Below the pieces are notes generated by a model, which did not search any database, had not been told where the DNA came from, and was given only the letters and a program-made list of their open reading frames with translations. The position numbers were made by a program, and so were the translations under genes. Positions 9,014-17,841 of a DNA stretch of 64,000 nt are shown one piece after another (the first letter of the stretch is position 1; every line of letters begins with the position of its first letter). Origin of the DNA: Enterobacteriaceae bacterium UBA2655 (GTDB lineage Bacteria > Pseudomonadota > Gammaproteobacteria > Enterobacterales > Enterobacteriaceae). The stretch is taken from positions 29,711 through 93,710 of the forward strand of contig DENB01000055.1 of the NCBI GenBank assembly GCA_002359495.1. Reading direction: 5' to 3'.

Positions 9014-10465
9014 ATGGCGGAACATACACCTGAAACCGCAGTATCGGAAGAAACAGCCACTAAGGAGAGCGTTAAACAGCGCATCTTTTTTGTGGTTCTG
9101 GTCGCAACTATGGGCGCGCTGGCCTTCGGTTACGATACCGGCATCATTTCCGGGGCGCTGCCCTTTATGTCTGCCGCGCCCGCTGAAGGCGGCCTCGGAC
9201 TGACCTCCTTTACCGAAGGGCTGGTCTCGTCCGCACTGATTTTCGGCGCGGCGATCGGCTCCTTTCTGAGCGGCTACTTTTCTGACCGCTTCGGCAGACG
9301 ACTTACGCTGCGCAGCCTTTCCGTGCTGTTTATCGCCGGCGCGCTGGGCACCGCGCTGGCGCCTACCGTTCCGGTGATGGTTGGCATGCGCTTTTTGCTC
9401 GGGGTCGCCGTGGGCGGCGGCTCCTCGACGGTTCCGGTGTTTATCGCCGAGATCGCCGGTCCTAAACGCCGCGCGCCGCTGGTAAGCCGCAACGAATTGA
9501 TGATTGTTTCAGGACAGCTTATCGCCTATATCGCCAGCACCCTGATGAGCTACCTGCTGCACGATCCGCATATCTGGCGCTATATGCTGGCGTTGGCGAT
9601 GGTGCCGGGCGTGCTGCTGTTTCTCGGCACCTTCTTCGTTCCGGCGTCGCCTCACTGGCTGGTTTCCGGGGGGCGTTTTAAGGAGGCGAAAAAGATCCTG
9701 AAAACGCTCAGGGAGACGCCGCGCGAAGTGCGCAAAGAGCTGGCAGAGATGAAAAAGCAGGAAAAAGCCTCGCGTCAGGGGCCGCCGGTGCGGGAACTGC
9801 TGCGTGAGAAGTGGGTGATTCGCCTGCTGCTGACCGGGATGGGACTGGGTTTTGTGGCGCAGTTTACCGGCGTGAACGCCTTTATGTATTACACGCCGAT
9901 CATTCTGAAAACCACCGGGCTGGGCACTAACGCCTCGATTGCCGCCACCATCGGCAACGGCATCGTTTCGGTGCTGGCGACGCTGGCGGGCATCTGGGCG
10001 GTAAGCCGCTTCGGCCGCCGCCGCCTGCTGTTGACCGGGCTCTGTTTTGTCATCGCGGCGCAACTCTCGCTGGGAATGGTGCTGACGCTGCTGCCACAAA
10101 ACCTGACGCAAAGCTACCTTGCGCTGGCCTGCATCCTGGTCTTTCTGTTTTTCATGCAGATGTTCGTCTCGCCCATTTACTGGCTGTTGATGTCTGAGCT
10201 GTTCCCGATGCAAATTCGCGGCGTGCTGACCGGCACGGCGGTCTCTTTCCAGTGGATCTGCAACGCCACCGTCGCCTTTCTGTTCCCGCTGACGCTCAGC
10301 ATGATCGGCACCTACACCTTCTTTATTTTTGTGGCGATCAACATCATTTCGCTGCTTTTCGTCTTTTTCATGCTGCCTGAAACCAAAGGCAAGTCGCTGG
10401 AGGAGATCGAAAGCATGATGCGCGCGAAGTATGGCGAATCGGAAGCTGAAACGGCGCAGGCTTAA
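9014..10465 (+). CDS. Sugar-porter family MFS transporter
   Basis: 483 residues with twelve predicted membrane spans. Sugar-porter signatures are visible: GYDTGIISGALPF in the first span, GRR after span 2 and again (SRFGRRRLL) after span 8, an NAFMYY-type segment in span 7, and the C-terminal PETKGKSLEEIE. It is expected to be a proton-coupled sugar or polyol importer in the inner membrane, like XylE, GalP and IolT. The substrate cannot be read from sequence. The N-terminal 20 residues are polar and Glu-rich. The ATG follows ACAGGGA. Confidence 0.9.
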   Translation: MAEHTPETAVSEETATKESVKQRIFFVVLVATMGALAFGYDTGIISGALPFMSAAPAEGGLGLTSFTEGLVSSALIFGAAIGSFLSGYFSDRFGRRLTLRSLSVLFIAGALGTALAPTVPVMVGMRFLLGVAVGGGSSTVPVFIAEIAGPKRRAPLVSRNELMIVSGQLIAYIASTLMSYLLHDPHIWRYMLALAMVPGVLLFLGTFFVPASPHWLVSGGRFKEAKKILKTLRETPREVRKELAEMKKQEKASRQGPPVRELLREKWVIRLLLTGMGLGFVAQFTGVNAFMYYTPIILKTTGLGTNASIAATIGNGIVSVLATLAGIWAVSRFGRRRLLLTGLCFVIAAQLSLGMVLTLLPQNLTQSYLALACILVFLFFMQMFVSPIYWLLMSELFPMQIRGVLTGTAVSFQWICNATVAFLFPLTLSMIGTYTFFIFVAINIISLLFVFFMLPETKGKSLEEIESMMRAKYGESEAETAQA

Positions 10466-10508
10466 TCTCTACGGGCAGGCCGCCGCAGGGCCTGCCGCAA
10501 AGCGCAAG

Positions 10509-10531
10509 AAAAAACCGCCCGCAGGCGGTTT
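10509..10531 (-). terminator. Rho-independent terminator
   Basis: A stem AAACCGCC / GGCGGTTT with loop CGCA is followed on the minus strand by a U-rich tract. It lies just after the stop of the minus-strand acidic gene at 10543 and can also serve the convergent MFS gene. Confidence 0.8.
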
Positions 10532-10542
10532 GACATCAGCGG

Positions 10543-10701
10543 TTAAGGCTCTTCGCTGGGATCGGGAACCAGCTCGTCATCGTCTTCGATGTATTCGTCA
10601 TCTTCTTCATCTTCGATGATATCCTCATCGTCCTCATCAGGCATATATTCGCCTTCAGCATCATCCGGCAAGGGCTCATCGTAATCAGGGCGCTCAGACA
10701 T
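10543..10701 (-). CDS. Small acidic protein (paralogue of 7347-7547)
   Basis: 52 residues, extremely acidic (over half Asp/Glu). It starts MSERPDYDEPLPDD and is almost certainly disordered. The N-terminal 14 residues match the protein at 7347-7547 at 10 positions, suggesting a duplicated family. A strong ribosome binding site (GGGAGGAT) lies 4 nt upstream of the ATG. A terminator follows. A longer open frame in another phase over the same DNA is judged a shadow. Function unknown. Confidence 0.65.
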   Translation of the reverse strand: MSERPDYDEPLPDDAEGEYMPDEDDEDIIEDEEDDEYIEDDDELVPDPSEEP

Positions 10702-10806
10702 AATATCCTCCCGAAGCCCAACATGGGCATATGAAGTGTAGCTGAAGGCGGAGAAGGCTGGCTTGCCCTGTGCGGTAAAAAGGCTCTGCGTTAACTCTGA
10801 AAAGCG

Positions 10807-10938
10807 TTACCGGCACTGGCCGGTGACGCCATCCTGTCCCTGAGGACAGACATCGGTGTCTTTCGGCAGTACGGAGAAAATCTGCGCGACGCAGCCGGTC
10901 AGATAGAGACACGTGACTACTACAAAAATAAATCGCAT
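10807..10938 (-). CDS. Small lipoprotein
   Basis: 43 residues: a lipoprotein signal MRFIFVVVTCLYLTGC with lipobox LTGC (lipidated Cys 16), then a 27-residue mature part with two more cysteines near the C-terminus (VCPQGQDGVTGQC). AGGAACC precedes the ATG at 10938; the open frame extends further upstream without support. It is likely envelope-anchored. The residue after the Cys is Val, so outer-membrane sorting is expected. Function unknown. Confidence 0.65.
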   Translation of the reverse strand: MRFIFVVVTCLYLTGCVAQIFSVLPKDTDVCPQGQDGVTGQCR

Positions 10939-11817
10939 CGTGGTTCCTGTCAGGGCTTTAACGGATCGGGTATGGAGAGACTCGCGGGAATTATAAACCA
11001 ATGAGGCACCAGAAAGGGCGGATTTGCAGCGGCGCTGGCGGGAAAACGTGACGAAAGGCAAGCTGCGTCGGGTTTTGCAGACGATCAAGCGCGGCGTACC
11101 CAACCACAACGTCTGCTGCACTTGGGTCGCCGCTTTTTTATTACGTACTGAGGTTATTCAGCATTTTAACTCCGAACCGGGAAATAAAACGCTTGGTTAT
11201 AACCCTTAACTTTCTAATTTTAAGATAACTAACTTTCTGAACGACTTATTATCGGGAAGTTTTCCCTGGTGTTTTAAACAGACTGCTAAAAAAACGTCAT
11301 TATATTAATCCGCCCGAAATCGACCTTCAATATCTTTCAGATAATTAATTTCAGAATGCGATATTGAAAAGTAAAAGCCGCAACGATGGGGCTGGAGATG
11401 TCATAAAAGGCTTAATTAATCAGCTGCTATGCTAACGCTAACATAGCGGATAAAAATGATAGGTTTGTCATTAAAAAATTTGCAAACCTAATGATAACAT
11501 AAAATTGATTTGCTTCCCTGCTTTATTACAACAAGACGTTACGCATCGTCTTATTAATAAATCGCGGGCGCCTTTTTTATTTTACCCTATGCAATAATAA
11601 TTAAAAAATAAAATCATCGTAACGTAATTTTTTTCGTACAGCTTATAGCCGCGACGCGCAAGAATTATCTTAGCTTACCGGAAATTTCAGAATTGATTGG
11701 CCGCACCGATATCTGAAAAAGAAAACAACCGTACCGAGGCTGCGTTTTTTCACTACACTTAACGGGTGCAGTAATAAAATATGCCATGACATTTAACCGT
11801 GACGGAGGCGTCGTCTG
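10939..11817. other. Long AT-rich intergenic region
   Basis: About 880 bp without a supported gene. From about 11,140 on the composition drops to clearly AT-rich. Many TTAA/AATT words are present, which is typical of H-NS-bound promoter DNA in enterobacteria. Short open frames on both strands show no family features. The promoter of the small gene at 11818 should lie in the last 150 bp. Confidence 0.45.
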
Positions 11818-12060
11818 ATGACAGATAACATGACCGTTAATGCAAAGATCGCAATCGGTGAGAGCGTTTTGCAACTCATTGATGAACAACATTTGCCGGA
11901 TAAGAATGCTCTTCTGGCGCATCTGGTCTGGCAGGCCGAGCAGGAGAGCGACGACGCGCGCTTACTGGCGCTATGGCAGGCGCGGCGGCGGCTGCATCCG
12001 GCAGCGCAGAACAGAGACATACAGCATCTCTATGCCTCAGCCTCTCTGGAAAACCGTTAG
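11818..12060 (+). CDS. Small YmgA-like helical protein (putative)
   Basis: 80 residues. The core IAIGESVLQLIDEQHLPDKN then a helix with Ala/Gln/Glu matches, by eye, the protein at 23754-23978 (ALGEAVMSLLDSQGALNNHA) and less clearly that at 778-984. The type is that of the small E. coli regulators YmgA/AriR downstream of BluF/BluR. GGAG is placed 10 nt before the ATG at 11818. It lies alone at the right end of a long AT-rich region, consistent with a silenced, stress-regulated gene. Function is inferred only. Confidence 0.55.
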   Translation: MTDNMTVNAKIAIGESVLQLIDEQHLPDKNALLAHLVWQAEQESDDARLLALWQARRRLHPAAQNRDIQHLYASASLENR

Positions 12061-12226
12061 CCCACCGCCGTTCCCGACTCGTTTGCAGCCGCTTACTTCA
12101 CCTTCTGTCGGTAGCGGCAGCAAACGCCCGGCCGCTTTCAGCCGACCCGCCGCCTGCACTCCGCCTCAGCCAAACCGCGGCGCGCGTTGCTTTCGCCATG
12201 AAAACCGTCAGGAAGCATAGCGTCTC

Positions 12227-13289
12227 CTAACGGCGGCGATCGTGGATGTCGCCCAGGCGGGCAAGCGTTGGCTCGTCATAGCCCCTTGCCCGGAGCGGCG
12301 CAAGGATGTCGCGCGGTAAATCGGGCACGTAGCCCACCAGCAGCTCGCCCGGTCCATGGAAAGTGACATGACCCAGTGCGGCAGGCAGCAGCAGCGTTTC
12401 CGCCCGGCCCAGCGGCCAGCGTTCGCCCGCCGCGTCGATCTCCAGCGGCACGCCAAGGTTAGAGATGATGCGCGCGCTGTCGAAAGCGTAAGGATAAGAC
12501 GCAGAGAAGCGCCAGCGCTCCTGAGCGAAATAAGGCCCGGCGCAGCAGACGATGCACGTCGATTCCGGCGTCTCTTCCAGCATCAGGCCGGGCTGCGGTT
12601 CGGTCGTCAGCTCCGGCCGCAGCTCCTCCAGCAGCGCGTCGATATTCTTTTCCTGCTGCTGGCGTGAAAGCCTGCTGCCATCCTCCATGCGCCACGGCAT
12701 GGCGTGCTGCTGAATATTGGAAGTCTGCTCAATCTCATAAATCAGCGTGTCCGGCCCGAAAGAGTGCAGCATTCCGCCGGGAATATAAAAAGTGTCGCCG
12801 GCTTTAACCGGCTTACGGCACATTACGCTGTCATACTCTTCCGCCAGCAGCGCCGCGCGCAGCTTTTCGCGGCTGACGCCCGGTTTGACGCCCGCCAGGC
12901 AGGTGGCGCCGGGCGCCGCCCATAAGATATGCCACGCCTCGGTTTTACCATTGGTCTGCCCTTCCAGCCGCCGTTTCATCGTTGGCATGCAGATGTACCG
13001 GCAGCATGTGGCTGGCGTCGATAAATTTGGTCAGCAGCGGAAAATGGGGACCGCGCCAGCCCGGCGCGACTAACTCGTCGGGATAACGCTGCGCCAGCTC
13101 GCGCAAAGTTATGCCGGCCAGCTCGCCGTTTTTTACCGTTGCGATCATGCCGTCTACATCGCTGACTTCCCAGGTTTCAGCTATACGTCTGTCGAGCAGA
13201 TCCGCTTTGCCCAGACGCGTTTTAATCAGATCGCCGCCGAAGATGTGATACGCCATCGGCAGAGAGAGCCGTAAAGGGTAGGCTTTCAT
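12227..13289 (-). pseudogene. Class I mannose-6-phosphate isomerase, broken by a frameshift
   Basis: Two overlapping minus-strand frames make one protein of about 354 residues. The first (13289 to 12945) covers residues 1 to about 105, including the metal-binding HLHAND segment. The second (12988 to 12227) picks up at LEGQTNGKTEAWH, with the metal-binding Glu, and continues to the C-terminus (metal-site histidine in GGMLHSFG). The break is at about 12,970-12,985, near ACGGCGGCTG; a lost CG dinucleotide would restore DETARLEGQ. The intact enzyme interconverts mannose-6-P and fructose-6-P. This is either a real recent mutation or a sequencing error; the rest shows no decay. Confidence 0.85.
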
Positions 13290-13383
13290 GGTTCGGATAC
13301 TCGCTGAGAGGCCCGCTTTTTATTGCAAAGAGGGTAAAAGCGGGCGCTGACCTCATGACGCCTTAACGCCATGAGGCCGGGCA

Positions 13384-14247
13384 TCAGATGATGGCGACGC
13401 CGCCGGTGACGGCGATGGTCGCGCCGGAGATATAGCTGGCTTCGTCGCTGGCCAGCATAACGTAGGCTGGCGCCAGCTCGGCGGGCTGACCGGCGCGCTG
13501 CAGCGGGACTTCGCTGCCGAAGCTTTTCACCTGTTCGGCAGGCATGGTGGCAGGGATCAACGGCGTCCAGATCGGGCCTGGCGCGACGGCGTTGACGCGA
13601 ATGCCTTTTTCAGCCAGCAGCGCCGCCAGGCTGCCGGAAAAGTTGACGATAGCCGCTTTGGTGGCGGAGTAAGCGACCAACATGGGTTTAGGCTGATCGG
13701 CGTTGACCGACGCGGTATTGATAATGGATCCGCCCGACGGCATATGCGGCACCGCCGCCTTACAGATGCGGAACATGGCGTAGACGTTGGTTTTCATGGT
13801 GCGGTCGAACTCTTCGTCGCTGATCTCATCCAGCGAGTTGCGCGTCGCCTGAAACGCCGCGTTGTTCACCACAATGTTGATTTCGCCGAAGGCGTCCACC
13901 GCCTTCTGCACGATGGCCTGGCAGTGCGCCGCCTCGGTGATGTCGCCGGGCACCAGCACCGCTTTCTGTCCGGCCTCTTCCACCAGACGCGCCGTCTCCT
14001 TCGCGTCTTCATGCTCATCCAGGTAAGCGATCAGCACATCTGCGCCTTCGCGCGCATAGGCGATAGCCACGGCCCGGCCAATGCCGGAGTCGCCGCCGGT
14101 CACGATCGCTTTTTTACCCGCCAGTCGGCCGGAACCTTTATAGCTGGCTTCGCCGTGATCGGGACGGGGCTGCATGTCAGAGGAAGAGCCCGGCCAGTTC
14201 TGCTGCTGTTCCTGCATCGGAGGCTGCGGGCGATCTGTCGTCGTCAT
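13384..14247 (-). CDS. Short-chain dehydrogenase/reductase, YghA-like (copy 2)
   Basis: 287 residues, highly similar over its whole length to the protein at 1404-2261, including the Pro/Gln-rich N-terminus, TGGDSGIG, NNAA and catalytic YSATK. It is an NAD(P)-dependent oxidoreductase of unknown substrate. The ATG at 14247 follows AGGAGATCCCC. A perfect 12-bp inverted repeat lies 32 nt upstream (14279-14311) and may be an operator. It faces away from the frameshifted isomerase gene's start and is read in the same direction; they may share a transcript. Confidence 0.88.
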   Translation of the reverse strand: MTTTDRPQPPMQEQQQNWPGSSSDMQPRPDHGEASYKGSGRLAGKKAIVTGGDSGIGRAVAIAYAREGADVLIAYLDEHEDAKETARLVEEAGQKAVLVPGDITEAAHCQAIVQKAVDAFGEINIVVNNAAFQATRNSLDEISDEEFDRTMKTNVYAMFRICKAAVPHMPSGGSIINTASVNADQPKPMLVAYSATKAAIVNFSGSLAALLAEKGIRVNAVAPGPIWTPLIPATMPAEQVKSFGSEVPLQRAGQPAELAPAYVMLASDEASYISGATIAVTGGVAII

Positions 14248-14278
14248 GGGGATCTCCTGTTAAGTCTGTGGCTTTGTT

Positions 14279-14311
14279 TATCCTGTTATCGGTAACACTG
14301 ATAACAGGATA
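14279..14311. promoter_or_regulatory. Perfect inverted repeat upstream of SDR copy 2
   Basis: Arms TATCCTGTTATC and GATAACAGGATA are separated by nine bases. There is no T tract, and the position 32 nt before the start codon fits a regulator binding site better than a terminator. The regulator is unknown. Confidence 0.5.
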
Positions 14312-14357
14312 GTCCAGAATCTCAGGGTTGCCCGCGATTTTACCCCGCGCCGGCGGG

Positions 14358-14612
14358 TTACAGCGCGTCGAGCTGCGCCTTCACCTCGTCGACTAAAAAG
14401 TCCAGCGTCACGTCGTCCTGCCATTCGTCACGCTCAAGCGTGACGTTATAGCGCGCTTCGATCTCGGCGATAATGCTGGTCAGCGCCGCATCATCCAGAC
14501 CGAGATCGTGTTTGATGTAGCTTGCGGCGCGGATCGCGTCAGGCTCGCTCGCCGTCTCGCCAGCCACAATGCTGTGAAGCTGCGCGAAGATCGCTTTTTT
14601 TGCATCAGTCAT
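14358..14612 (-). CDS. Acyl-carrier-protein-like protein lacking the carrier serine
   Basis: 84 residues with the size, acidity and helix pattern of ACP. The segment KHDLGLDDAALTSIIAEIEA aligns with the [20 protein letters not shown] region of ACP, but the Ser that carries phosphopantetheine is Asp here. It therefore cannot be a normal holo-ACP. It may be a structural or regulatory ACP homologue. The start at 14612 was chosen for GATGAGG 9 nt upstream; the frame continues 17 codons further without support. It is a single gene, with no fatty acid or polyketide genes nearby. Confidence 0.6.
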   Translation of the reverse strand: MTDAKKAIFAQLHSIVAGETASEPDAIRAASYIKHDLGLDDAALTSIIAEIEARYNVTLERDEWQDDVTLDFLVDEVKAQLDAL

Positions 14613-14806
14613 AGGCCATGCCTCATCAGGAAAGGAAAATCGTCTGAGATCCAGGTATAGCAAAGCATTGACCTCAGCAGGCGTAACCGCCGCGCAGAAG
14701 CCGGTACGCGCCGCCGCTTTACGTTTTTTTTACGCTTATCCGCCTGTAGTTTCAGGCCGCGCTGCCGAAACCTAATGACGGCTAACAGGATTTATTTGAG
14801 GTAAGC

Positions 14807-15046
14807 ATGTGGTTCAGCCTGGATGAAATAGAAAAAATAACGTATCGCTCTCAGTCTCAGCTGCGCCTGGCGATTGAAACCGGCGCGCTGGAAAGCCGCA
14901 TGACCGAGGCGGGACGCATGGAAATTTCGCTGCAAAGCGTACTGAGCGCTTATGCCGGCACCGCGTTACAGCGTAAGCCGCAGGATTACGCCACCCGCCG
15001 CCTTGAGGCGCAGTGGGGCTGGCTGTGGCGCCAGTCCGGCGATTAA
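14807..15046 (+). CDS. Small hypothetical protein, possible winged-helix DNA-binding
   Basis: 79 residues: MWFSLDEIEKITYRSQSQLR, then AIETGALESRM and a C-terminal Arg/Trp-rich tail. The N-terminal half resembles the helix-turn-helix of excisionase/MerR-type small proteins (sensor helix, recognition helix, short wing), but the match is weak. The ATG at 14807 follows GAGGTAAGC. It is convergent with the diguanylate cyclase, only 8 nt between stop codons. Confidence 0.55.
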   Translation: MWFSLDEIEKITYRSQSQLRLAIETGALESRMTEAGRMEISLQSVLSAYAGTALQRKPQDYATRRLEAQWGWLWRQSGD

Positions 15047-15054
15047 CGGCGCTA

Positions 15055-16617
15055 TCAGATGTCATCCCCGGCGCTGATAACCGCCCGGTTGCGACCGTCG
15101 CGTTTGGCCTGGTAAAGCGCCGCGTCCGCCCCCTCTTTAATCTTCAGCGCATCCTGCTCCTCGTCGCGGCCCTGCAGCCCGTAACAGCCTGCGCTGATCG
15201 TCACCTTTTTCATCGCCAGCGCGCTGCTTTGGTGCGGAATCGCCGCATCAAGCACCGCGTTGACGGCCCGCCAGGCCAGATGCAGCGAATCCTGGCTCTC
15301 GGTATCCGGCAGCACGATGGCAAACTCCTCTCCGCCGTAGCGCGCCACCAGATCGGTTTTGCGATGCGAGAGCGTTTTCAACACGGCGCCGACCTGCAGC
15401 AGGCAGCGATCGCCCGCGACGTGGCCATAGGTGTCGTTATAAGGCTTGAAGTAGTCGATATCGATCATGATCAGCGACACGGGCTTGCCGGTCAGCGCTG
15501 AGCGCTTCAGACTCTGCGCCAGAAAAAGATCGAACTGCCTGCGGTTCGCCAGCCCGGTCAGTCCGTCCAGCAGCGCCATGGCCTGCAGCGTCTGGTTGAT
15601 CAGCGTCAGTTCATCCCGCAAATCGGTCAGTTCGATCTGGTTTCTGACATTGGTTTTTACCTGCCTGAGCACCATCAGGCTCATCAGTACGATAATCAAC
15701 AGCAGCGCCCCGTTAAGCGCCAAATCGGGCAGGCTGTTATTCAGCCAGCGTTTCCAGAGCGCCGGCCGGTCGAAACCCGCCGCCACGATCAACGAATAGC
15801 GATCGGAGCGGGCATAGCCGAAAATGCGCGGAATGCCGTCCAGCTCCGAGCGCCATGTCCCTTTTCCCCGGCTCGCCTGAGTGAGCTGCGTGGTAAAAAG
15901 CGGACTGTTGGCGATGTTGCGGTTGACGAACGATTCGGACCAGGGACGCACATAAAGCGCCGTGCCGTCATCCAGAATGAGCGCCAGCAGATCCCGCTTT
16001 CCCAGCTCGAAAAAACTGTAAAAGTGACGGAAATAGTCCACGCCGATAGTAGCCAACACCACGCCGCTGAATCCGCCAGCCGCATCGTTCAGGCGCAGCG
16101 ATACCGGGATAACCAGATCGCCGCTGTTTCTGCTGCGAATGACATGTCCGATGTGAATGCTGTCACGAGGATTCTCGCGGTGATAGCGAAAATATTCCCG
16201 GTCGGCGTTATTGATATTCACCGGCTTGCTCTGCGCCGAGTTCGCCACCCAGTTTCCCTGCGCGTCATAGACGAACAGCCCGTACAGCTGAGGCAACCGG
16301 CTCTGCATTTCCGCCAGAATAGGATTGAGCTGCGCGGCGTTCACCTTCGCCGTATCGCCCTCAGGAATGGCGTTTTTAATCATTCGCAGGGTGATTTCGG
16401 TTTGCAGAAAGGTATCTTCCGCCTGGCGCGTCTGAGAGACGGAGAGGTTCACCGCCAGGTTCTCCGCATCGGCAATAACCTGTTGCCAGGAGCGATTCAG
16501 GGTCCAGAGGCTAAAAAGCAGCACGGCAATCAGAAGAAACAGCAGATAAAGCGTCATGCTTCTGCCAAGCGAGGAGCGCAGTACAATATTCGCAGAAAAT
16601 CTTTCACGCAGCGTCAT
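15055..16617 (-). CDS. Membrane-bound diguanylate cyclase with periplasmic CACHE-type sensor
   Basis: 520 residues. A first membrane span (about 21-43) is followed by a periplasmic sensor of about 240 residues resembling double CACHE domains, and a second span (about 283-305). A coiled linker leads to a GGDEF domain with the active-site motif GGEEF and, five residues before it, the inhibitory-site RxxD (RKTD). It should make c-di-GMP from two GTP in the cytoplasm under control of an external ligand, with product feedback. It lies 1.2 kb from a BLUF-EAL protein that may break c-di-GMP down. Confidence 0.9.
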   Translation of the reverse strand: MTLRERFSANIVLRSSLGRSMTLYLLFLLIAVLLFSLWTLNRSWQQVIADAENLAVNLSVSQTRQAEDTFLQTEITLRMIKNAIPEGDTAKVNAAQLNPILAEMQSRLPQLYGLFVYDAQGNWVANSAQSKPVNINNADREYFRYHRENPRDSIHIGHVIRSRNSGDLVIPVSLRLNDAAGGFSGVVLATIGVDYFRHFYSFFELGKRDLLALILDDGTALYVRPWSESFVNRNIANSPLFTTQLTQASRGKGTWRSELDGIPRIFGYARSDRYSLIVAAGFDRPALWKRWLNNSLPDLALNGALLLIIVLMSLMVLRQVKTNVRNQIELTDLRDELTLINQTLQAMALLDGLTGLANRRQFDLFLAQSLKRSALTGKPVSLIMIDIDYFKPYNDTYGHVAGDRCLLQVGAVLKTLSHRKTDLVARYGGEEFAIVLPDTESQDSLHLAWRAVNAVLDAAIPHQSSALAMKKVTISAGCYGLQGRDEEQDALKIKEGADAALYQAKRDGRNRAVISAGDDI

Positions 16618-16698
16618 GAGCCAACCTGATTGCCAAACCTATCATTCGGTAAAGCACAGCGCGTCGGAATACGTTTCCGACCGTGCCACCGCGCGTTT

Positions 16699-17625
16699 TC
16701 AGTCAATCGCAGACCAGGGACTCTCTTCAGATTCATCTTCATTGCTGTAGCCAAAGGGCAGCGCCCGGATCTTCTCCAGCCAGTCGGGAAAACCGCTAAG
16801 CCAGCCTGCGGCGTCGTCTCCGCGCAGCAGCGCGTTCAGCCACTCCGCCGGTTGCGCGCGCGACGGCGCCATAAACCAGAGCGGATGATGATCGCCGACG
16901 TCGGTTAAATTTTCCGAGGCCGTAAAGTCATACGTCTCAATCTGACCACGGGCACATTCCGTTTTGAGGAATTTGATAAAGCGGTAGAGATGTTCCGCCT
17001 CTTCGGCGTTGATATCGGCGCGCAGCCGGAACTGCTGCCTGATGTAGCCGCAGGCAACGTGCTGATCCTCGTTATCCTGGCGGATACAAAGCAGCATGCC
17101 GTCGAGACGGCCGCCCCGGATGCGGATGAGACGGATGTGACCCTGCTCGCTGTTTCGCTCGCCGAGGAAAAAAACCGCATAGCGCCCTTCAATGCTTTCC
17201 CAGGGAAACATCGTGCCCGCCCCGCTCAGCAGCCAGCTTTCCGCACAGTTGAAACGCTGAGAGATGCGCCGCAGCAGGTCAAACGAGGCGGCGGCGCGAC
17301 CGTCGATGCAGTCAAGCAGGTAAGCCGGCGACGCTTCGCCGATCGTCCGGGCCAGATGAGGAACGTCGTGTCGTCCTCCCGGCGCGAAAACCTCATCCTG
17401 ACGCAGCCGGACAAACAGCTGCGCGATGCGCTGGCCGGTTTGCCGCTGCCAGCGCTGACAGGTCGATTCCGGCGCCGGCGCGGAGGAAGCCGGCTGTAGC
17501 GAAGCGGCGTATTGCTGCAGGGCGAAACGGATCTCCGCCTCGGTTGAACGATGATGCGCCGCCGCCGCCTCGGAAAGCAGTTGATGGACGGGATCGGGCA
17601 GATTGCGGATGGTTATTCTGGCCAT
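16699..17625 (-). CDS. Ribbon-helix-helix / HTH putative DNA-binding protein
   Basis: 308 residues. The N-terminus MARITIRNLPDPVHQLLSEA with following helices is a FitA/Arc-like ribbon-helix-helix domain (about 1-40). Residues about 85-135 (LARTIGEASPAYLLDCIDGR ... AESWLLSG) look like an XRE/Cro-type helix-turn-helix. The C-terminal 150 residues have no recognised fold. The start at 17625 is supported by AGGGGGAG 9 nt upstream and by the RHH start; a longer frame from 17712 is not. FitA-type proteins usually pair with a VapC-like toxin, but none is next to it. Confidence 0.65.
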   Translation of the reverse strand: MARITIRNLPDPVHQLLSEAAAAHHRSTEAEIRFALQQYAASLQPASSAPAPESTCQRWQRQTGQRIAQLFVRLRQDEVFAPGGRHDVPHLARTIGEASPAYLLDCIDGRAAASFDLLRRISQRFNCAESWLLSGAGTMFPWESIEGRYAVFFLGERNSEQGHIRLIRIRGGRLDGMLLCIRQDNEDQHVACGYIRQQFRLRADINAEEAEHLYRFIKFLKTECARGQIETYDFTASENLTDVGDHHPLWFMAPSRAQPAEWLNALLRGDDAAGWLSGFPDWLEKIRALPFGYSNEDESEESPWSAID

Positions 17626-17841
17626 AACGGCTAACTCCCCCTGATAGTTCTGCGACGCTGGCTGAGAAACCGGATGATAATTCTTCAGTATGGCAAATTT
17701 TCTCTGATTCATTCGCGGCGCTTGCAGCGCCGGCGCGGTTCAACATTTTATGGCGTTTTATTTTTTGAAACGTCAGTCCGCTTATTTAAATGATATGTTA
17801 ATGTATTGCTGATCCCCATTGCAGAGCCAGGCTCATTTACC

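Noticed and set aside
9509-10213. Open frame of 234 codons on the minus strand
   Set aside because: Antisense shadow of the MFS transporter; composition rich in Arg, Gln and His with no family resemblance.
14807-15065. 83-codon minus-strand frame opposite the small gene at 14807
   Set aside because: It overlaps the plus-strand gene completely, has no ribosome binding site and shows no recognisable family features.
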